Shown: positions 22,950-34,135 of the stretch, piece by piece | Layout of the letters: each line of letters opens with the position of its first letter | How positions within the stretch are numbered: position 1 is the first letter of the stretch | Assembly: GCF_000218685.1 (NCBI RefSeq) | Contig: NW_006763299.1 | Span: 1,690,031 to 1,754,030 of the forward strand | Origin: Serpula lacrymans var. lacrymans S7.9 | Taxonomy: Eukaryota > Basidiomycota > Agaricomycetes > Boletales > Serpulaceae | Length of the DNA stretch: 64,000 nt | Direction: 5' to 3' | Program-made: the position numbers and the translations under genes | The notes under the pieces: generated by a model | What the model was told of the DNA's origin: nothing | Databases searched by the model: none | What the model saw: the letters and a program-made list of their open reading frames with translations, nothing else

Positions 22950-24797
22950 TTATCCAGTATTGGGTGTTCCGACTCGCGGTGGTGTATTTTGCCTGTCACG
23001 AGAAGACAGGGTAAACGAGAAGCGTTTCCGTTTTTGTGTGTCCGTGGTATATTCCGGGTCTGAACGCCGTGATTGATGGTGTCTTAAGGATGGGAAAAGA
23101 CGCATGGACTGGGAGCGCTGATTTTCTGCTTGCCGATTTGACGCTCGACCTTCCATCCACATGGCAGGTATGATGGAATGGTCGAAGCCCGCGGAAAGAG
23201 GGGGGGTCTTCAGCGGGGGATCTACAGAAGCCAGATGATTGAGAGGCTGATCCGAATGAGATACGGAAGAGATAGAACACATACAAGCATTTGCAGGTTT
23301 ACGCAAAGGGCGTACGAACTCGTACGTATCGGCGGAGGTTTTGGTTTCCATGTCCAGGAAAGACTTTCCCTGTAGACTATCTGGAAGTGCTGGCATCGGG
23401 GGTGCTTCCTCCTTAGCCACGTCCGTCGGTGACTGTGGCCCGCCTCCTCTGACTGCTTTTGGTAGCCTCAGACTTGCGTTTGACGCAGCACGACTGCGTG
23501 TTTTAGCTGCCGATACGCGACTGTGATGGCTGTCTCTTCGAACGAGTATTCTACCGCGACCACTGCGACGACTGCGGACAGACTTGTTATCGGATACCTG
23601 TAGATGTTGCGTGGAAGGCTTGTTGGGGATTAGGGTCGCTTTCTGGGCAACTACTCTCGCAGTGACCCCAATGACCTCACCCATATCGGTGCTGATATCC
23701 TCGTCAAGTCCATAGTCACCTTCAATGTCGCCATCCTCCTCATCGCTAAACTCAATCTCGTCGATCTCCTGCGCAATATTCTCTGCTTCTCTCCAGGCTT
23801 CCTCGAGCTCGTCCTCCAGAGCTTCAACCTTCTCCTTCGTCTTTCGTGTCTCCATGACTTGTCGCTCATAAGATTTGTTGAGTTTCCGCAGCGCGATACT
23901 GAGGGCGCTGGCCCAATGCCTATCCTGTACCTTCGATAACTGGGCCAGCTGATCCGCGACCCGCAGTAACTCCACTGTCAACCTATCACATGTAGCAGTA
24001 GCATCTGACAGTTGGGTGATGATACCACTTAGTGAACCAATTCCCCCATCCTTGTCCTTGTTATCAGTTGGTGGAGCTGTCACGAACGAGTTCAGTGCCT
24101 GAAGAAGCATGGTGCGACGATGGACTTGAAAGCGATACTGAGCTTGGGTGGTTGCTTTCAAAGCGCTCAAACGCTCAGTTTCGGTGACAATGGCTTCATC
24201 AAGGGATTCTATCGACAGAAGTCGAATGAACGATTCCTGAGCGGAAAGACGAATGGCTCTTGATACTATCTCCTGCAGTTCGGGTTGTGATAACGTCCAT
24301 TGTGCAGCGTCTAGAGGAAGTCCTTTCCATGGTATAGGTACCGAATCAAAATTGATCTGGGGCGGTGGTGCGAGGGTGGCTGGTTTAGGGACATATTTGA
24401 TTGTTGGGGAGGCTATTCGGGGCGGAAGGGGAGCTTGCACTGGTGATGAGGGTGAAATAGGAATGGCTTGAACGCCAATCTCTGCTGTAGTTGCGATATG
24501 AGAGGAAATGGTGACTGTGGGCGCAGACAAAGAGAGTGCTGTCGTGTCTGAGCTGGTTTCTTCTTGATGATGAGTGGGAGTTAGAGAAGGCGATAAGAAC
24601 GGATTAGAGAAGGAAGGTGATGCAAGAGTCGAACTGTGAGGTGAAGTCGGTTCAAGAGATGAGGAAGTGCTGCTGATTTCGAGAGCATGCTTGGGGCGGT
24701 TCCGAACACGAGGGCCGTGGGGTAATGGAGGACGAGCTGGGCGATCACGTACCAGGGATGGTCTTCGACTGGAGTTCTCGTCAACGTCGAGGTCCAT
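22950..24797 (-). CDS. Uncharacterised basidiomycete coiled-coil protein, 615 aa
   Basis: A single open frame of 615 codons without introns. The N-terminal 170 residues are low-complexity Ser/Pro-rich. A more conserved-looking helical core begins at about residue 180 (PWKGLPLDAAQWTLSQPELQ) and includes SRAIRLSAQESFIRLL and long heptad-like helices around residues 200-350 (KSYERQVMETRKTKEKVEAL), ending in the acidic stretch EFSDEEDGDIEGDYG. The C-terminal third is basic and Ser/Arg-rich (SRRSGRGRILVRRDS). I know no named family; the layout suggests a scaffold or cytoskeletal adaptor, which is inference. The lack of introns is unusual for this length in this window. Confidence 0.75.
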   Translation of the reverse strand: MDLDVDENSSRRPSLVRDRPARPPLPHGPRVRNRPKHALEISSTSSSLEPTSPHSSTLASPSFSNPFLSPSLTPTHHQEETSSDTTALSLSAPTVTISSHIATTAEIGVQAIPISPSSPVQAPLPPRIASPTIKYVPKPATLAPPPQINFDSVPIPWKGLPLDAAQWTLSQPELQEIVSRAIRLSAQESFIRLLSIESLDEAIVTETERLSALKATTQAQYRFQVHRRTMLLQALNSFVTAPPTDNKDKDGGIGSLSGIITQLSDATATCDRLTVELLRVADQLAQLSKVQDRHWASALSIALRKLNKSYERQVMETRKTKEKVEALEDELEEAWREAENIAQEIDEIEFSDEEDGDIEGDYGLDEDISTDMGEVIGVTARVVAQKATLIPNKPSTQHLQVSDNKSVRSRRSGRGRILVRRDSHHSRVSAAKTRSRAASNASLRLPKAVRGGGPQSPTDVAKEEAPPMPALPDSLQGKSFLDMETKTSADTYEFVRPLRKPANACMCSISSVSHSDQPLNHLASVDPPLKTPPLSAGFDHSIIPAMWMEGRASNRQAENQRSQSMRLFPSLRHHQSRRSDPEYTTDTQKRKRFSFTLSSRDRQNTPPRVGTPNTG

Positions 24798-26315
24798 TAA
24801 TTAGCAAAGATGGGGGCGATGGCAACAGCTAGTAAAGATACGATAGAATGAGAGACGACGCCGAGAGGAACTTGAACGGTGGCACAATGTCGGGCTGAAA
24901 GCGCCCAAATGCAGGTACGGCGCTGACAAGAATAACGTTGCCTGTACGGCAGCCCTGAATAAAATTAAACCAGGGATTAGTGTAACATGATGGCACCGGA
25001 GACTTTTCCGGTCGCATTGAGGAAATGGTACACACAGATCGAGGAATCTCGAGCACGTTAGCCTTAGTTGAAGAGCACGTCTGATTCGGGGGAAGAATGC
25101 AAATGCAATAACCACTTGTTTTGTCTGCTGCCGGAGGTATAGTCATTGGTTTCGGGTTTAATGTGGTTGTACATAAGATAAGGCTTGGAAATGGAAACTG
25201 ACCAGCCTAGCTCTTCCTAGTTCTGATATAAGATACTATGTGAAACCGTTAGGGCGCGTCCGTGTGTCAATGTGCTGGAAATATTGTGCAGTGATGGGCC
25301 AAAGATGCTTTACGACCAGCGCTGAGACGATAGGTTGCCGGTCCCGCCCTGTGACTGCACCATCACGGACTTCCAAAACAGAACTCGGTCACATATTTCA
25401 CATTTAGTGGGAAAATAATATTGCCAATATTACTACAATTATTCGTATTTCTGTTTTTGTGACAGGACAACGAAAGGTTGTATCGATCATACATAATGAA
25501 ACTTAACGTTGTCGATGCGCTGGCTTTCTAGGGTCTCTATCGTTCCGTACAGCAGCGTGGCGCTTTCCACGCACCAGGGGCACCAGCATCTGACGAGCAC
25601 GCTGAGGTCGGCCCTAAAAACATTTGTTTTTTTCTCTATGGATGATGCATTGATGCTCTCATTTGTTTTTTTTGCACGCATGTCCGATTTTGGCGCGTCA
25701 TCCGCATCCCATATAGGGCTATATTCGGAACGTATAGCTGGCTCGTGGTGCTATGTTATTTTACTATCATGGCACACTGATCCCTGGGCACTTTCCAGTC
25801 TCACGAACTGCTTGCACTCACTGACCACATAAAGGGAAGAGCGAGGCACACGGAATCGAAGGAGCTACAAAGGGAGAAATACCGTGGGTACCTTTATCAC
25901 TATCATCAGTTCGTGGCAAGCGCGGAGCTGACTTTTCCGCGACGGCACAAGCTTACAGAGAAATAGCCTTCGCCCATCGCTTTCAATACCGCCCTCCGTT
26001 AAATATTAAAAGACTCCTGTTTTTCATCATATACTGATGCTACCTGTCCCCTCGTTCTCCCCACTTCCCAGCCATCGCGGACATAATTATTACTACACCC
26101 CCGCTTGTCTCAGTAGGACACATCCCACTCAACACGTTGCACACAGAACCGAGCACTATATCTTCTTTTCTCCTTTCCTACCAGTAAAATCACCACTCCA
26201 CAAATCTGTACTGTTATTCTTTCCTGTGCGTTCATCTGACTTTGTTACCGGTGATTTTCCTCGTTCGAGCCCCGCCCTTTCTTTTTAGTTTTTAGAGTAA
26301 CGGAATCGAGCAAAT
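24798..26315. other. Intergenic region
   Basis: About 1.5 kb between two divergent genes. Short open frames here have no recognisable similarity and no coding signal beyond chance. The last 300 bases before 26316 are pyrimidine-rich, as in many fungal promoters. Confidence 0.55.
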
Positions 26316-27975
26316 ATGGCAGACTCATCCACAATTGATTCGTGGGACGCGCCGCCCTGTTTTCCGGTGCCTCTCGACGTCCTTTTTGACATCTTTTCCC
26401 ATCTCTCCCTCAAAGATGTATTAATATTGCGGCGGGTCAGTTGTTCTACTTCACAGCTTCATCCTTGTTGATCTCATCTTTAAATCGCATAGACGTGCAA
26501 GGCCTTTTTCGCCACTACACGTTTGCGCAGCATCTGGGCCCTTTTATACCGCACTCATGTGTTGGAAAAGAATGTCCCCGTCCCAGGCATCGATAGCGAT
26601 ACAGTCGAGTCGATGTCCGCCGACCAGCTAGAAGATTGCGTTCGTCGCGCCCTCACTCTGCGCAGAAACTGGTCTTCACCTGCGCCGCAAAAAACGAGGC
26701 AGTTGAACTTCGTTCCCACTGCTGATCCCAATTCACGTAATATTTTCTTGCAATTTCTGCCAGCCAGATCAAATCGTTGGTTAATGTCAATCACTATGTG
26801 TCCGTCCCCGAGAAAGTTCTCCATCCAATGTTGGGATGTCGCTGTTCCAGAGCCGAGATGTGTCGCCGAGTTGATACACGTGGAAGGACCCTTTGGGGGG
26901 ATCGCCATTAATTCCGACCCTACCAGCCCCGCTATCGTAGCCATGCAATTTGCCCAGTCTGTAACTGATCAAAAATAAAGTCGCCTATATACTAATCGAA
27001 TTTACCCTGTTGTAGGACTGAAATATTCACCATCGACTTCGAGGCGGATGAACCTGAGTCTGCATTCGAAACTCTAGCGGCTGTCGATGGAGTCAGAGAG
27101 CTTCACGCCTTGAAGGGCTCCACTCTTGTCACCAGATACCCTGACGGTGACGTGTGTGTTTGGAACTTGGGTGACCTTGAAGAAGACCCCGAACAAGAGA
27201 GTTTTAGGCTTAGAAATCCCGTACAGGTGCAGGTAACTCTAAGCCTGAAGCACTCCAATTCGGAACCTAATCTGAGTCATTGAACTTGCAGGTCGATAAA
27301 TGCCAAGCAGTTCATGTTTCCGACGACTGCGTAATCATTATTCGCACAACTACATTGGAGATATACCCCTTGGCTCCCCGCTCTCCTAATGTTACATCTA
27401 CTAGCCCATTACTGGTATTTCCTATTGCGCAGTACCGCTGGCAATGGAAAACGGACAGCGTCTACGTTGCTGAGCAGGTCTCCTACCACACCACAAGGGC
27501 TAACAAGCCCGCTCCAATCAACGTGTTCGTTCGTTTTAACAGTGGGTTCCCATGGCCCGTCAACCTCCTCCACCACTTTTCCCTTACTCCAAACCCGATG
27601 TACACGCGCGAACGCCATACATGTGCGGCCAACCTACCCTACTTCGCTGATCCTAGACATGTCCAGTCATTTGGGTCTCCGGTCCGTCTATTTGCGACAT
27701 CCTCTGTTGCCTTAGGCCGGTATGGTACTGCCCTCTGGACGGACAGCCATACAGAGGATAGGTTTGTGGAGAGTCACCGTGGTCAGCGATTGGCAGGCGC
27801 CATTGCAAACTGGCAAGATGAAGAAGAAAGCGGCGCACCTCCCATGGTGAAGGCTTCAATGGTGTTCGAGGTAATACAGGATGACGCTTGGACCCGTATA
27901 GCGATGGTGGAGGAGACCGGCAAGATTGCGCTAGGTGGAGTGGATGGAGACATCACGATGCTGGAATATTCATAA
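26316..27975 (+). CDS. F-box protein
   Basis: Exon 1 is 26316-26435 and exon 2 starts at 26493. Together they encode an N-terminal F-box (VPLDVLFDIFSHLSLKDVL, then LRRTCKAFFATTRLRSIW), the module that binds Skp1 in SCF ubiquitin ligases. A further intron lies near 26970-27015 and another near 27230-27290. The rest has beta-rich segments (VRELHALKGSTLVTRYPDG, DVCVWNLGDLE, CVIIIRTTTLEIYPL) like a degenerate WD-type propeller, common in agaricomycete F-box proteins. The substrate is unknown. The frame stays open to the TAA at 27973-27975. The start is supported by the F-box position and a good local context. Confidence 0.85.
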
Positions 27976-28406
27976 TTGGCTTAGTTTTTCCCTCTATTTT
28001 TGCATTCATGTATTTGCTCGTCGCCCTTCTCGTCTTCTCAGATTTTATATAGATCCTTCCGTCAACTTATGCTCAGGGCATGCAATACTCACAGGAGTGT
28101 TGCTGAAGCATTGAACAATTATATCGATAGCTACCGTTTACTTCATCCTCATTGTTGCTGTATTTGTACTATACACGCATTAGGTGGACTTGGTTGAGGC
28201 AGCAAGGCTGTGGAGGAGGCTTTTTTGGATTCTTCCTCGGTACAAGTCTTATCTCCATCAATCAGTAACAATCTATGAAGAGCTAGAATACATTAGGAAG
28301 ATCTTCTATTCCTGCTTGGGCATGCTCTTTCAAGAAATCTGACGTCCGCGAACGGTCCCCTGTTACTGCTATGATACAATATGATACACGGTTCCTCTCC
28401 GTCCTA
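27976..28406. other. Intergenic region between convergent genes
   Basis: It holds the 3' ends of the F-box gene and the UBA/UBX gene. No extra gene is supported. Confidence 0.55.
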
Positions 28407-30003
28407 TCAAGACGCAATGAGAACCTAGATGCAAGTTTAATGACACAGTTATAAGCCTTCACGTGTGAAAATGAGCGGAAATGATAACGTACCGCAGAGG
28501 GCGTCAATCCGAGGTCTCTCAAAGTCCGACTGAAATCTGCTTGAGAGAAGGCTTTCCTGTATTCATAGAGACGTGCGATTAATACAGGCAGATGAACCCC
28601 ATGTGGGGCCGCACGAATCGGCATTTTTACAAATCGGGGATACTGACCTGGGGTGACTTTGTACGAAGGCAACGGTCTCTACGTCCACCGACATGGTTTG
28701 AGCTGCCAGAAACTCGGCAACCTCGCGTAACGCTTTCAGCCATGTCAGCCTGTGTTAAGAACGTTCTGCAAGAGAAGGTGCATACTGGCGTCGCTAGATA
28801 GCGTAGTAGTATACGGTTGTCCCCCACCCGCCAATCGAATCTGGAGCCTCGTTTCTTTGTAATCCCTCCCTGCGACGCCACTTGAAGCTGAGGCAGCAGG
28901 CCTAGCATTTGCGGCCGACGTGCTGGCGGGAGCGTCGACTATGGGCCTGCCTTCACGAAGGGCCTTCTCTCGTGCTGCTTTCTCCGCACGTGCGCGTTTA
29001 TCGGCCTCGATTTGTGCCTTGATAGCTGCCTTGGCTTTCGCATCCTCGATTTTATCTGCCACGGAAAAAACTTGTGGCTCATGTGAAAATGGTAAAAAAG
29101 GCTCGAATTTTACCTCGGCGTTTCTGTTCAACCTCTTTCTGAATCTCCTTCGCCTGGAGATCCTCTTTGACCTTGTTCATGTCCTTTGAGCCGATCGGAG
29201 GAGATTGTCAGATAGGTATGTGGGAGCACATGCGCCAGTCGTCACCCACCTTACCAGCCTTCCGCCGAAGCGCTTCGTTCGCCTTGTTTTCCTTGGCTTC
29301 CTCCTTAGCCTTCACTGCACGTTTGGCTGCCATCTTCTCGCGTAATTCTGCCAGTTTTTGTACCTTCTCTTCTTCGGTCAACGGCTTGACCTACGGTTGC
29401 AAATTGATGTAAGTGAAAATGCAACTGATGCATGAAGGCTTCACTGGCCTCTTCCGTCGACTCCTCAAACTGATCGTGGCCGCTCTTCTCCGCGTGAAAA
29501 TTGGCCAGTGCAGTATTCTTAAAGATCTTACCACACTCCGTACATTTGATGCTCTTGAAGTTTGGAGCATCATGGGAGGACGGGTAATTGGATAACATAA
29601 GTACATATCATCCCCTGATGAATCTCCCCGGACGAGGAGTACTCCACGCACCTTGGCTTCTAGATCTGCTGCAGAGATAGGTGCTCCGGACTTGGCGGCA
29701 ATAGCTCTCAAAGTGTCTGCGTCGTCTTCATCTTCGTCCACGTCCATCGGTTGGTCAGTACGTCCTGATCCACTCGTTGAACTTGTTACGGCACTTAGAT
29801 CGGGGACAGGCTGTCCTTCGTGCTCCAGAATGTGGTCCATTGCGGAATGCAAACCGCGATTCCCTGTCGCCTTCAGGGCCCCTGGAAGCGATGCAGAGTG
29901 TGGCTGTCAGTTGATATACCGATAGACGTGAGGGATGAAGCGAACATTCTACTCGAGATGGGTCAAAGCCCATACTGAGTAGTGTTTCTTTATCGTTGGC
30001 CAT
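28407..30003 (-). CDS. UBA/UBX domain protein, UBXN1-like
   Basis: On the minus strand the start is ATG at 30003 (MANDKETLLSMGFDPSRVE), a UBA domain that would bind ubiquitin. An acidic linker (PMDVDEDEDDADT) leads to a CxxC..HxxxxH zinc-finger-like motif (KCTECGKIFKNTALANFHAE), then a long charged helix, and a C-terminal UBX domain that binds the AAA ATPase Cdc48/p97. The UBX part shows RDYKETRLQIRLAGG, then KAFSQADFSRTLRDLGL. The last intron splits after PSA, and the last exon adds VLIAS and the stop at 28407-28409, matching the normal UBX ending. The order UBA, zinc finger, UBX matches UBXN1/SAKS1 proteins, which regulate p97 in ER-associated degradation. At least six introns are present. 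Confidence 0.88.
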
Positions 30004-30639
30004 GCTGGAAGGAGTATACAACTGCTTATCAATGGAGAGGAGACGGTAAGTGCGTATATGACTTATGGACAATAATGGATAAGGTTGTTTGCTGCACTGG
30101 CAGACTGGGAAAACCGCCACCGCCACTCACCTAATCCAAGGCAAGTCGTTCTTACCTTCCTAATCGAGCATTGCATACCGCTCTCACCCTCACGCATCCC
30201 TGAAGCTATGTACTTCGTATAAAGGTTGCATCGTTTCGCTAGACGAGCCCTATTCGTATTCGTATTGCGCACTAGTCTGAATATCGACTCATCACCATCG
30301 TTGAAAGCGTCGAACCTGCAGGTGTCCTAAAGACACCTAGTACAAATAACTCATGCTCAAACTGGATGGTTGCGGGAATGAAAGTAAATTTGACCTGTCT
30401 ACCGTAAGTGCGCAACTACAACGATTGAAAGATCTCCAAACGTTCTCAAGATTCTTTTTTCAGTCTTCGCAAGGTCTGAAAGATTCAAATTCAACGTGCT
30501 TGGCTTCAGTATCCAAAACGCGTATACGTTCAGGGAAAACGTATCTCCTATAATATATTTACGAGTCAAGAAAATTGATCTGAAATACGCAATGTATGCA
30601 AGATTCTCTACCAATGGAGTCGGACTCTATCTCTACTGT
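30004..30639. other. Intergenic region
   Basis: No gene is supported. Promoter and 5' UTR of the UBA/UBX gene would lie at its left end. Confidence 0.5.
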
Positions 30640-31400
30640 ACCGCGGCCCCCCCACAGTAAAGTTTCAGGAAGGCTCACCGAACATGAAGGTGCGGAGCTG
30701 CAAGGAACTATAAAGTTGAGTCAATTTCGATATGGACCATGCTAGAAAATAAAGAGATACTGACGCACCAACTGAACCTGTCAGGGTCAGCCTGAAATTG
30801 TAACCTGTGAGGTTGTCATGTGGCGGCTAGACATCGACAAGGAGACCAGCAATAAGTAACAGTCGTTCCCGTATCAACGATCGAAAAAAAATGGGTCACA
30901 ACTCAACACAGCATCAATCGTTAGTGCGTCGGGGCCGACCAGCCAGTAAACCCCTATGACTACGGCTTATATGTAAAAGCGCTGATATATAGCCACTCCA
31001 GCGGAATTGCCAGCAAAGATTGGACCTGGTGTAGATGGTTGGCATGCAACTAAATTCGTCGTAGGTGAAACCTTAGAATAACCAGTCGCAACCCAATATT
31101 TGTCTCCTCGAATAGAGTGCGAGATGAGACACCGTTAGTAGACCACCGATCTAAACATTGTCGTAGTATATTCCTCCTGTGAAATTTGAAATATCAGCAT
31201 AACCTTGAATGAATGTAGGTTGATCACTGCAGGCCTCGAGGTCGGGTCATATGTGCTGTGAAAGAGAGGTTTGGTAGGCAAAGCAAGTAGAGCCACGAAT
31301 GACAGCTGCATCGTATCTACGTGACCAACATGTAGGTTGGCAATGAATCTGGAGTCCACACCTCTTGGGTGACGGTGTGCGCGAGGAACGTTGGCACAAT
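30640..31400 (-). pseudogene. Pepsin-like (A1) aspartic protease remnant
   Basis: Minus-strand pieces in changing frames follow the A1 order: DSRFIANLHVGH near 31350 (first beta strands), a disrupted first catalytic loop reading RGSTCFA where DTGS is expected, PTKPLFHSTYDPTSR near 31260, GYADISNFTGGIYYDNV followed by an in-frame TAG and IGGLLTV near 31150, YWLVGPDALTID near 30930, and the second active-site motif IVDTGTTVTY at about 30850-30881. The stop, the frame changes around the first loop and the missing middle part between the lobes indicate a dead gene. Some breaks may be introns. The second catalytic motif is intact. Upstream minus-strand sequence to about 32060 may hold more of it, but I could not place it. 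Confidence 0.55.
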
Positions 31401-32407
31401 GGCCATGTCTGCTCAAACACCAAAGCCCGTCGTGAAAAATCGAGCTAGAAGTGGTTTCAAAGCCGATCGGAGCTCGAGGGCGCTGCATCGATATCAACCT
31501 CCGGTCTTGCTTTGTTGTAAAGGCCAAACTGCCAACCCTGAAGAAGCGGCCTCACAATCCGATACTGCAATGCCCTCCAAAACAGAATTTGACTCGACAT
31601 ACATTCAGCCGCGATCACTGGCAATGGCAGATCCCAATCCCATTGTACTGGCTCAGACTGCAACGTCCATCTGGCGCGGAGCGATTGGTGTCAGTGACGA
31701 AATGCAGTCGGATTTGAAGAGCACCGGTTCACGATTCGATGCATTATGCGTAGTAGAAGAGATGGAAGGCCACTGGTAGGATCGATGTTGGTAGTAGGAA
31801 CGCGTAAGTTGTTCAGGAAGACTCGAACTCACTGGCGATAAGTAACTCTGAACGAACCGTACCGGTCGATGATCCTCGGTTCTTCGACCCCCGAGAGTCA
31901 GAGTCGATCGCGAACCAGAGATCGGTAGTTTCCTGGTAAGTATTTGGAATCGGAGGAGATGGCAACTGATGGTTACTCACCACTGACATTGACTCGTACT
32001 ACCAGTAGTAGTCACGGTACCTGGATTGAACTGCGCCATTTCAAGTCGTTGAGAACTGCGTTCAAATGCGGCTGATCAAGGTCAAATAACATTAGATACT
32101 TTCGCTTGATTTATGTATATGAGCGTACAGAGTTTGTGACATACAACATCATCAGAAAAATAACAAGACAAAAAAAAGATTATGCAACATGCTAGGATAG
32201 AAAGTGTAGAGGATAACAAACAACATAATGCGTCAGCCAAGCAAGGGAGACACATGCATCGATCACGAGCGCTATAGCTACAGAAAAGGATACAAAAACA
32301 TGACAAAAGCGGTAAAACATGTAGTGCCCGAAAAGCAAACCAAAGGTGAAGAATGCGATACAATCGACATAAGAAGCAATGGATCCAGGCAAGATGTGAC
32401 TTTAGCT
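31401..32407. other. Region without a supported gene
   Basis: A plus-strand frame at 31369-31779 is antisense to the protease remnant and has no family. A minus-strand frame near 32030 (MAQFNPGTVTTTGS) with possible GT..AG introns could be the far 5' part of the protease remnant or a small gene; neither is proven. The last 300 bases precede the 3' end of the next minus-strand gene. Confidence 0.4.
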
Positions 32408-34135
32408 CTAGTGGACGACCCCCTCCTTTCTATTACTCCTGAACAGACCCATCACATTCATGTTTAGTCTAGAAGGCTTAACTCCTAACGATTTCTTCGC
32501 AGGTAAGCTCGCAGTGCTTGAATTGACGTTACGAAAAGGCAGATTCAGCGCCCTGCTGGTCAACTTGCCCCGAGTATCCACGGTCGCCTGGGCTATAGCA
32601 GCCGTAGAGGGTGTCGCGGGAGTGGCGGGGACGGCAGGCTCGAATGAGGACTCGATAAAGTCCTTGCGCACCTTCTCAGCATCTAGAGGTGAGCTGGAAG
32701 GCTGTTTGAAGGCGGGGCTCGGGGGGCTCAACGTGAGCGGAGCGGGGCGTCTACGTGCCTTGCCTTTGGGCTTCGGTTTAGCCACGGCACCAGTGGCGCT
32801 GGCAGGGAACCTTGCACCCTTGGGAGAACCGGGGATGCGGGGGAAAGCGGCGTCTACCATGTACTCCGGCTTGCGGAGATGCTTGGCTGTGCGTCGAGAG
32901 CGCGCAGGAAGCGCTAGGACGGACATGGCGGGCTTGCGCGAAACGAGTGGCACCAGCGCACTGCCAAACACCGCTAGATCGTCTGTGTCAAAGTGATCTG
33001 TGGGCTGGACGATGTATTGGGGATCGAGGTCCGAGTCCTGGGTAGATACACTCCCGCGGCGTTCTTCGCCTTCCCCGGCGGTGCAGGGTGCGATCAGTGT
33101 ATGCGCGTTCTTGGGCGACTTTGCACCGTTGTCGAACGTGACCCAGTCCATGTCGCCCGTACCTTGCGTTTTGGGATCGCTTCCACCGAGCAAATGGGCA
33201 TATTCCCACTCCTCTGCCTGATCCCACCATACACCGCCCTCACCATCACGGTAGACATCGCCAACGCCAGCGACACGGCCAGGACCAGCAACAGCTTTCG
33301 CCTGAGCATCCATGACGCGTTTGATGTGCGAGTCCATATTCCCACCGTCAGCAAACTGCATGAGCGCGAGTTCGTTGGCGAGAGGCGCGGGTCTCGTGGC
33401 GGCGTATTTGGCCCTCTTGCGCTTGGCAATCGCGTCTGAGGAAACTTTGGATTTCATTTTGTGAGCGGGTGGAGAGGGAGGTGAGCTTGTTGTCTTGGAC
33501 TGCGCGCGCTTTCGGAGGAGCTTGAGCACAGAGAGAGAGCGGGAACGCGTGAGGGTGCGGGTTTGACGCGATGGGGATACGGGAATGGGAGGAATGGGGA
33601 TGTGGGTCGCGTCTGGACCCGCAGATTTAAGCACAATAGGCAGGGCAGCAGACAGAGGGGTATTGGGAAGGTGGACGAATACGGAGGTGTAGCCGACGGC
33701 TGTCAAATCGGCCTTGAAGTTTGCAACGGATGGGGTGGTAGCGGAGCGGTAGGTGGTAGGGGTGTCGATGATGTTGAAGAAGGATCCGGAAGGTACACGG
33801 GTGGAGGTGATAGACGCCTTGCGGCCGATGCCGATAGAAGGACGGCGAGTGCTGGTCACAGAGGGGCGTCTGCGAGGGGAATGGGGAGAGATGGGAGCCG
33901 GGGAGCCGGGCTGGACGTGTGAGGCCCAGGCAACGATGGTAGAAAAGGTATGGGAGCGGCGCCGGGCAGAAGGTTTCTGGAGGATCGACTGAGTTTGGGA
34001 AGGAGGAGAAGGAAGTGGTTGTGTGGGACGCTTCTTTTGAGGCGGGGGATGAGATAGGAAAGCGTAAGCGGGAGGCTGCTGTTTAAAGGTTACGGTGATG
34101 TCCTGAGGCGAACTATGGAATGGGCCAGCAGACAT
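32408..34135 (-). CDS. Uncharacterised disordered basic protein, about 575 aa
   Basis: One open frame without introns. I prefer ATG 34135 (MSAGPFHSSPQDITVTFK) over an upstream in-frame ATG at 34264, because the residues between them look like translated UTR. The protein is rich in Ser, Pro, Arg and Lys and mostly disordered. Two ordered-looking segments stand out: AIAKRKRAKYAATRPAPLAN followed by ELALMQFADGGNMDSHIKRV, and VWWDQAEEWEYAHLLGG with DMDWVTFD. The C-terminus has KPRLNMNVMGLFRS-like basic residues. Many SP/TP sites suggest phosphorylation. I recognise no named family, though the WDQAEEWEYAHLL segment looks conserved in basidiomycetes; that is recollection, not a search. Confidence 0.7.
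   Translation of the reverse strand: MSAGPFHSSPQDITVTFKQQPPAYAFLSHPPPQKKRPTQPLPSPPSQTQSILQKPSARRRSHTFSTIVAWASHVQPGSPAPISPHSPRRRPSVTSTRRPSIGIGRKASITSTRVPSGSFFNIIDTPTTYRSATTPSVANFKADLTAVGYTSVFVHLPNTPLSAALPIVLKSAGPDATHIPIPPIPVSPSRQTRTLTRSRSLSVLKLLRKRAQSKTTSSPPSPPAHKMKSKVSSDAIAKRKRAKYAATRPAPLANELALMQFADGGNMDSHIKRVMDAQAKAVAGPGRVAGVGDVYRDGEGGVWWDQAEEWEYAHLLGGSDPKTQGTGDMDWVTFDNGAKSPKNAHTLIAPCTAGEGEERRGSVSTQDSDLDPQYIVQPTDHFDTDDLAVFGSALVPLVSRKPAMSVLALPARSRRTAKHLRKPEYMVDAAFPRIPGSPKGARFPASATGAVAKPKPKGKARRRPAPLTLSPPSPAFKQPSSSPLDAEKVRKDFIESSFEPAVPATPATPSTAAIAQATVDTRGKLTSRALNLPFRNVNSSTASLPAKKSLGVKPSRLNMNVMGLFRSNRKEGVVH

Noticed and set aside
25509..25832. 107-codon plus-strand frame as a gene
   Set aside because: No recognisable domain, no neighbouring exons and low-complexity T-rich sequence; chance is the simplest explanation.
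26555..26944. 129-codon minus-strand open frame
   Set aside because: It is antisense to exon 2 of the F-box gene.
30896..31060. Jacalin-, cerato-platanin- or fungal-lectin-like small secreted protein
   Set aside because: The fragments were first read this way, but IVDTGTT plus YWLVGPDALTID and the upstream strand order fit an A1 aspartic protease better.
31369..31779. 136-codon plus-strand open frame
   Set aside because: It has no family match that I can see and overlaps the protease remnant in antisense.
32460..32996. 178-codon plus-strand open frame
   Set aside because: It is antisense to the 32408-34135 minus-strand gene; high GC content and biased codons give long open antisense frames. 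No family is recognisable.
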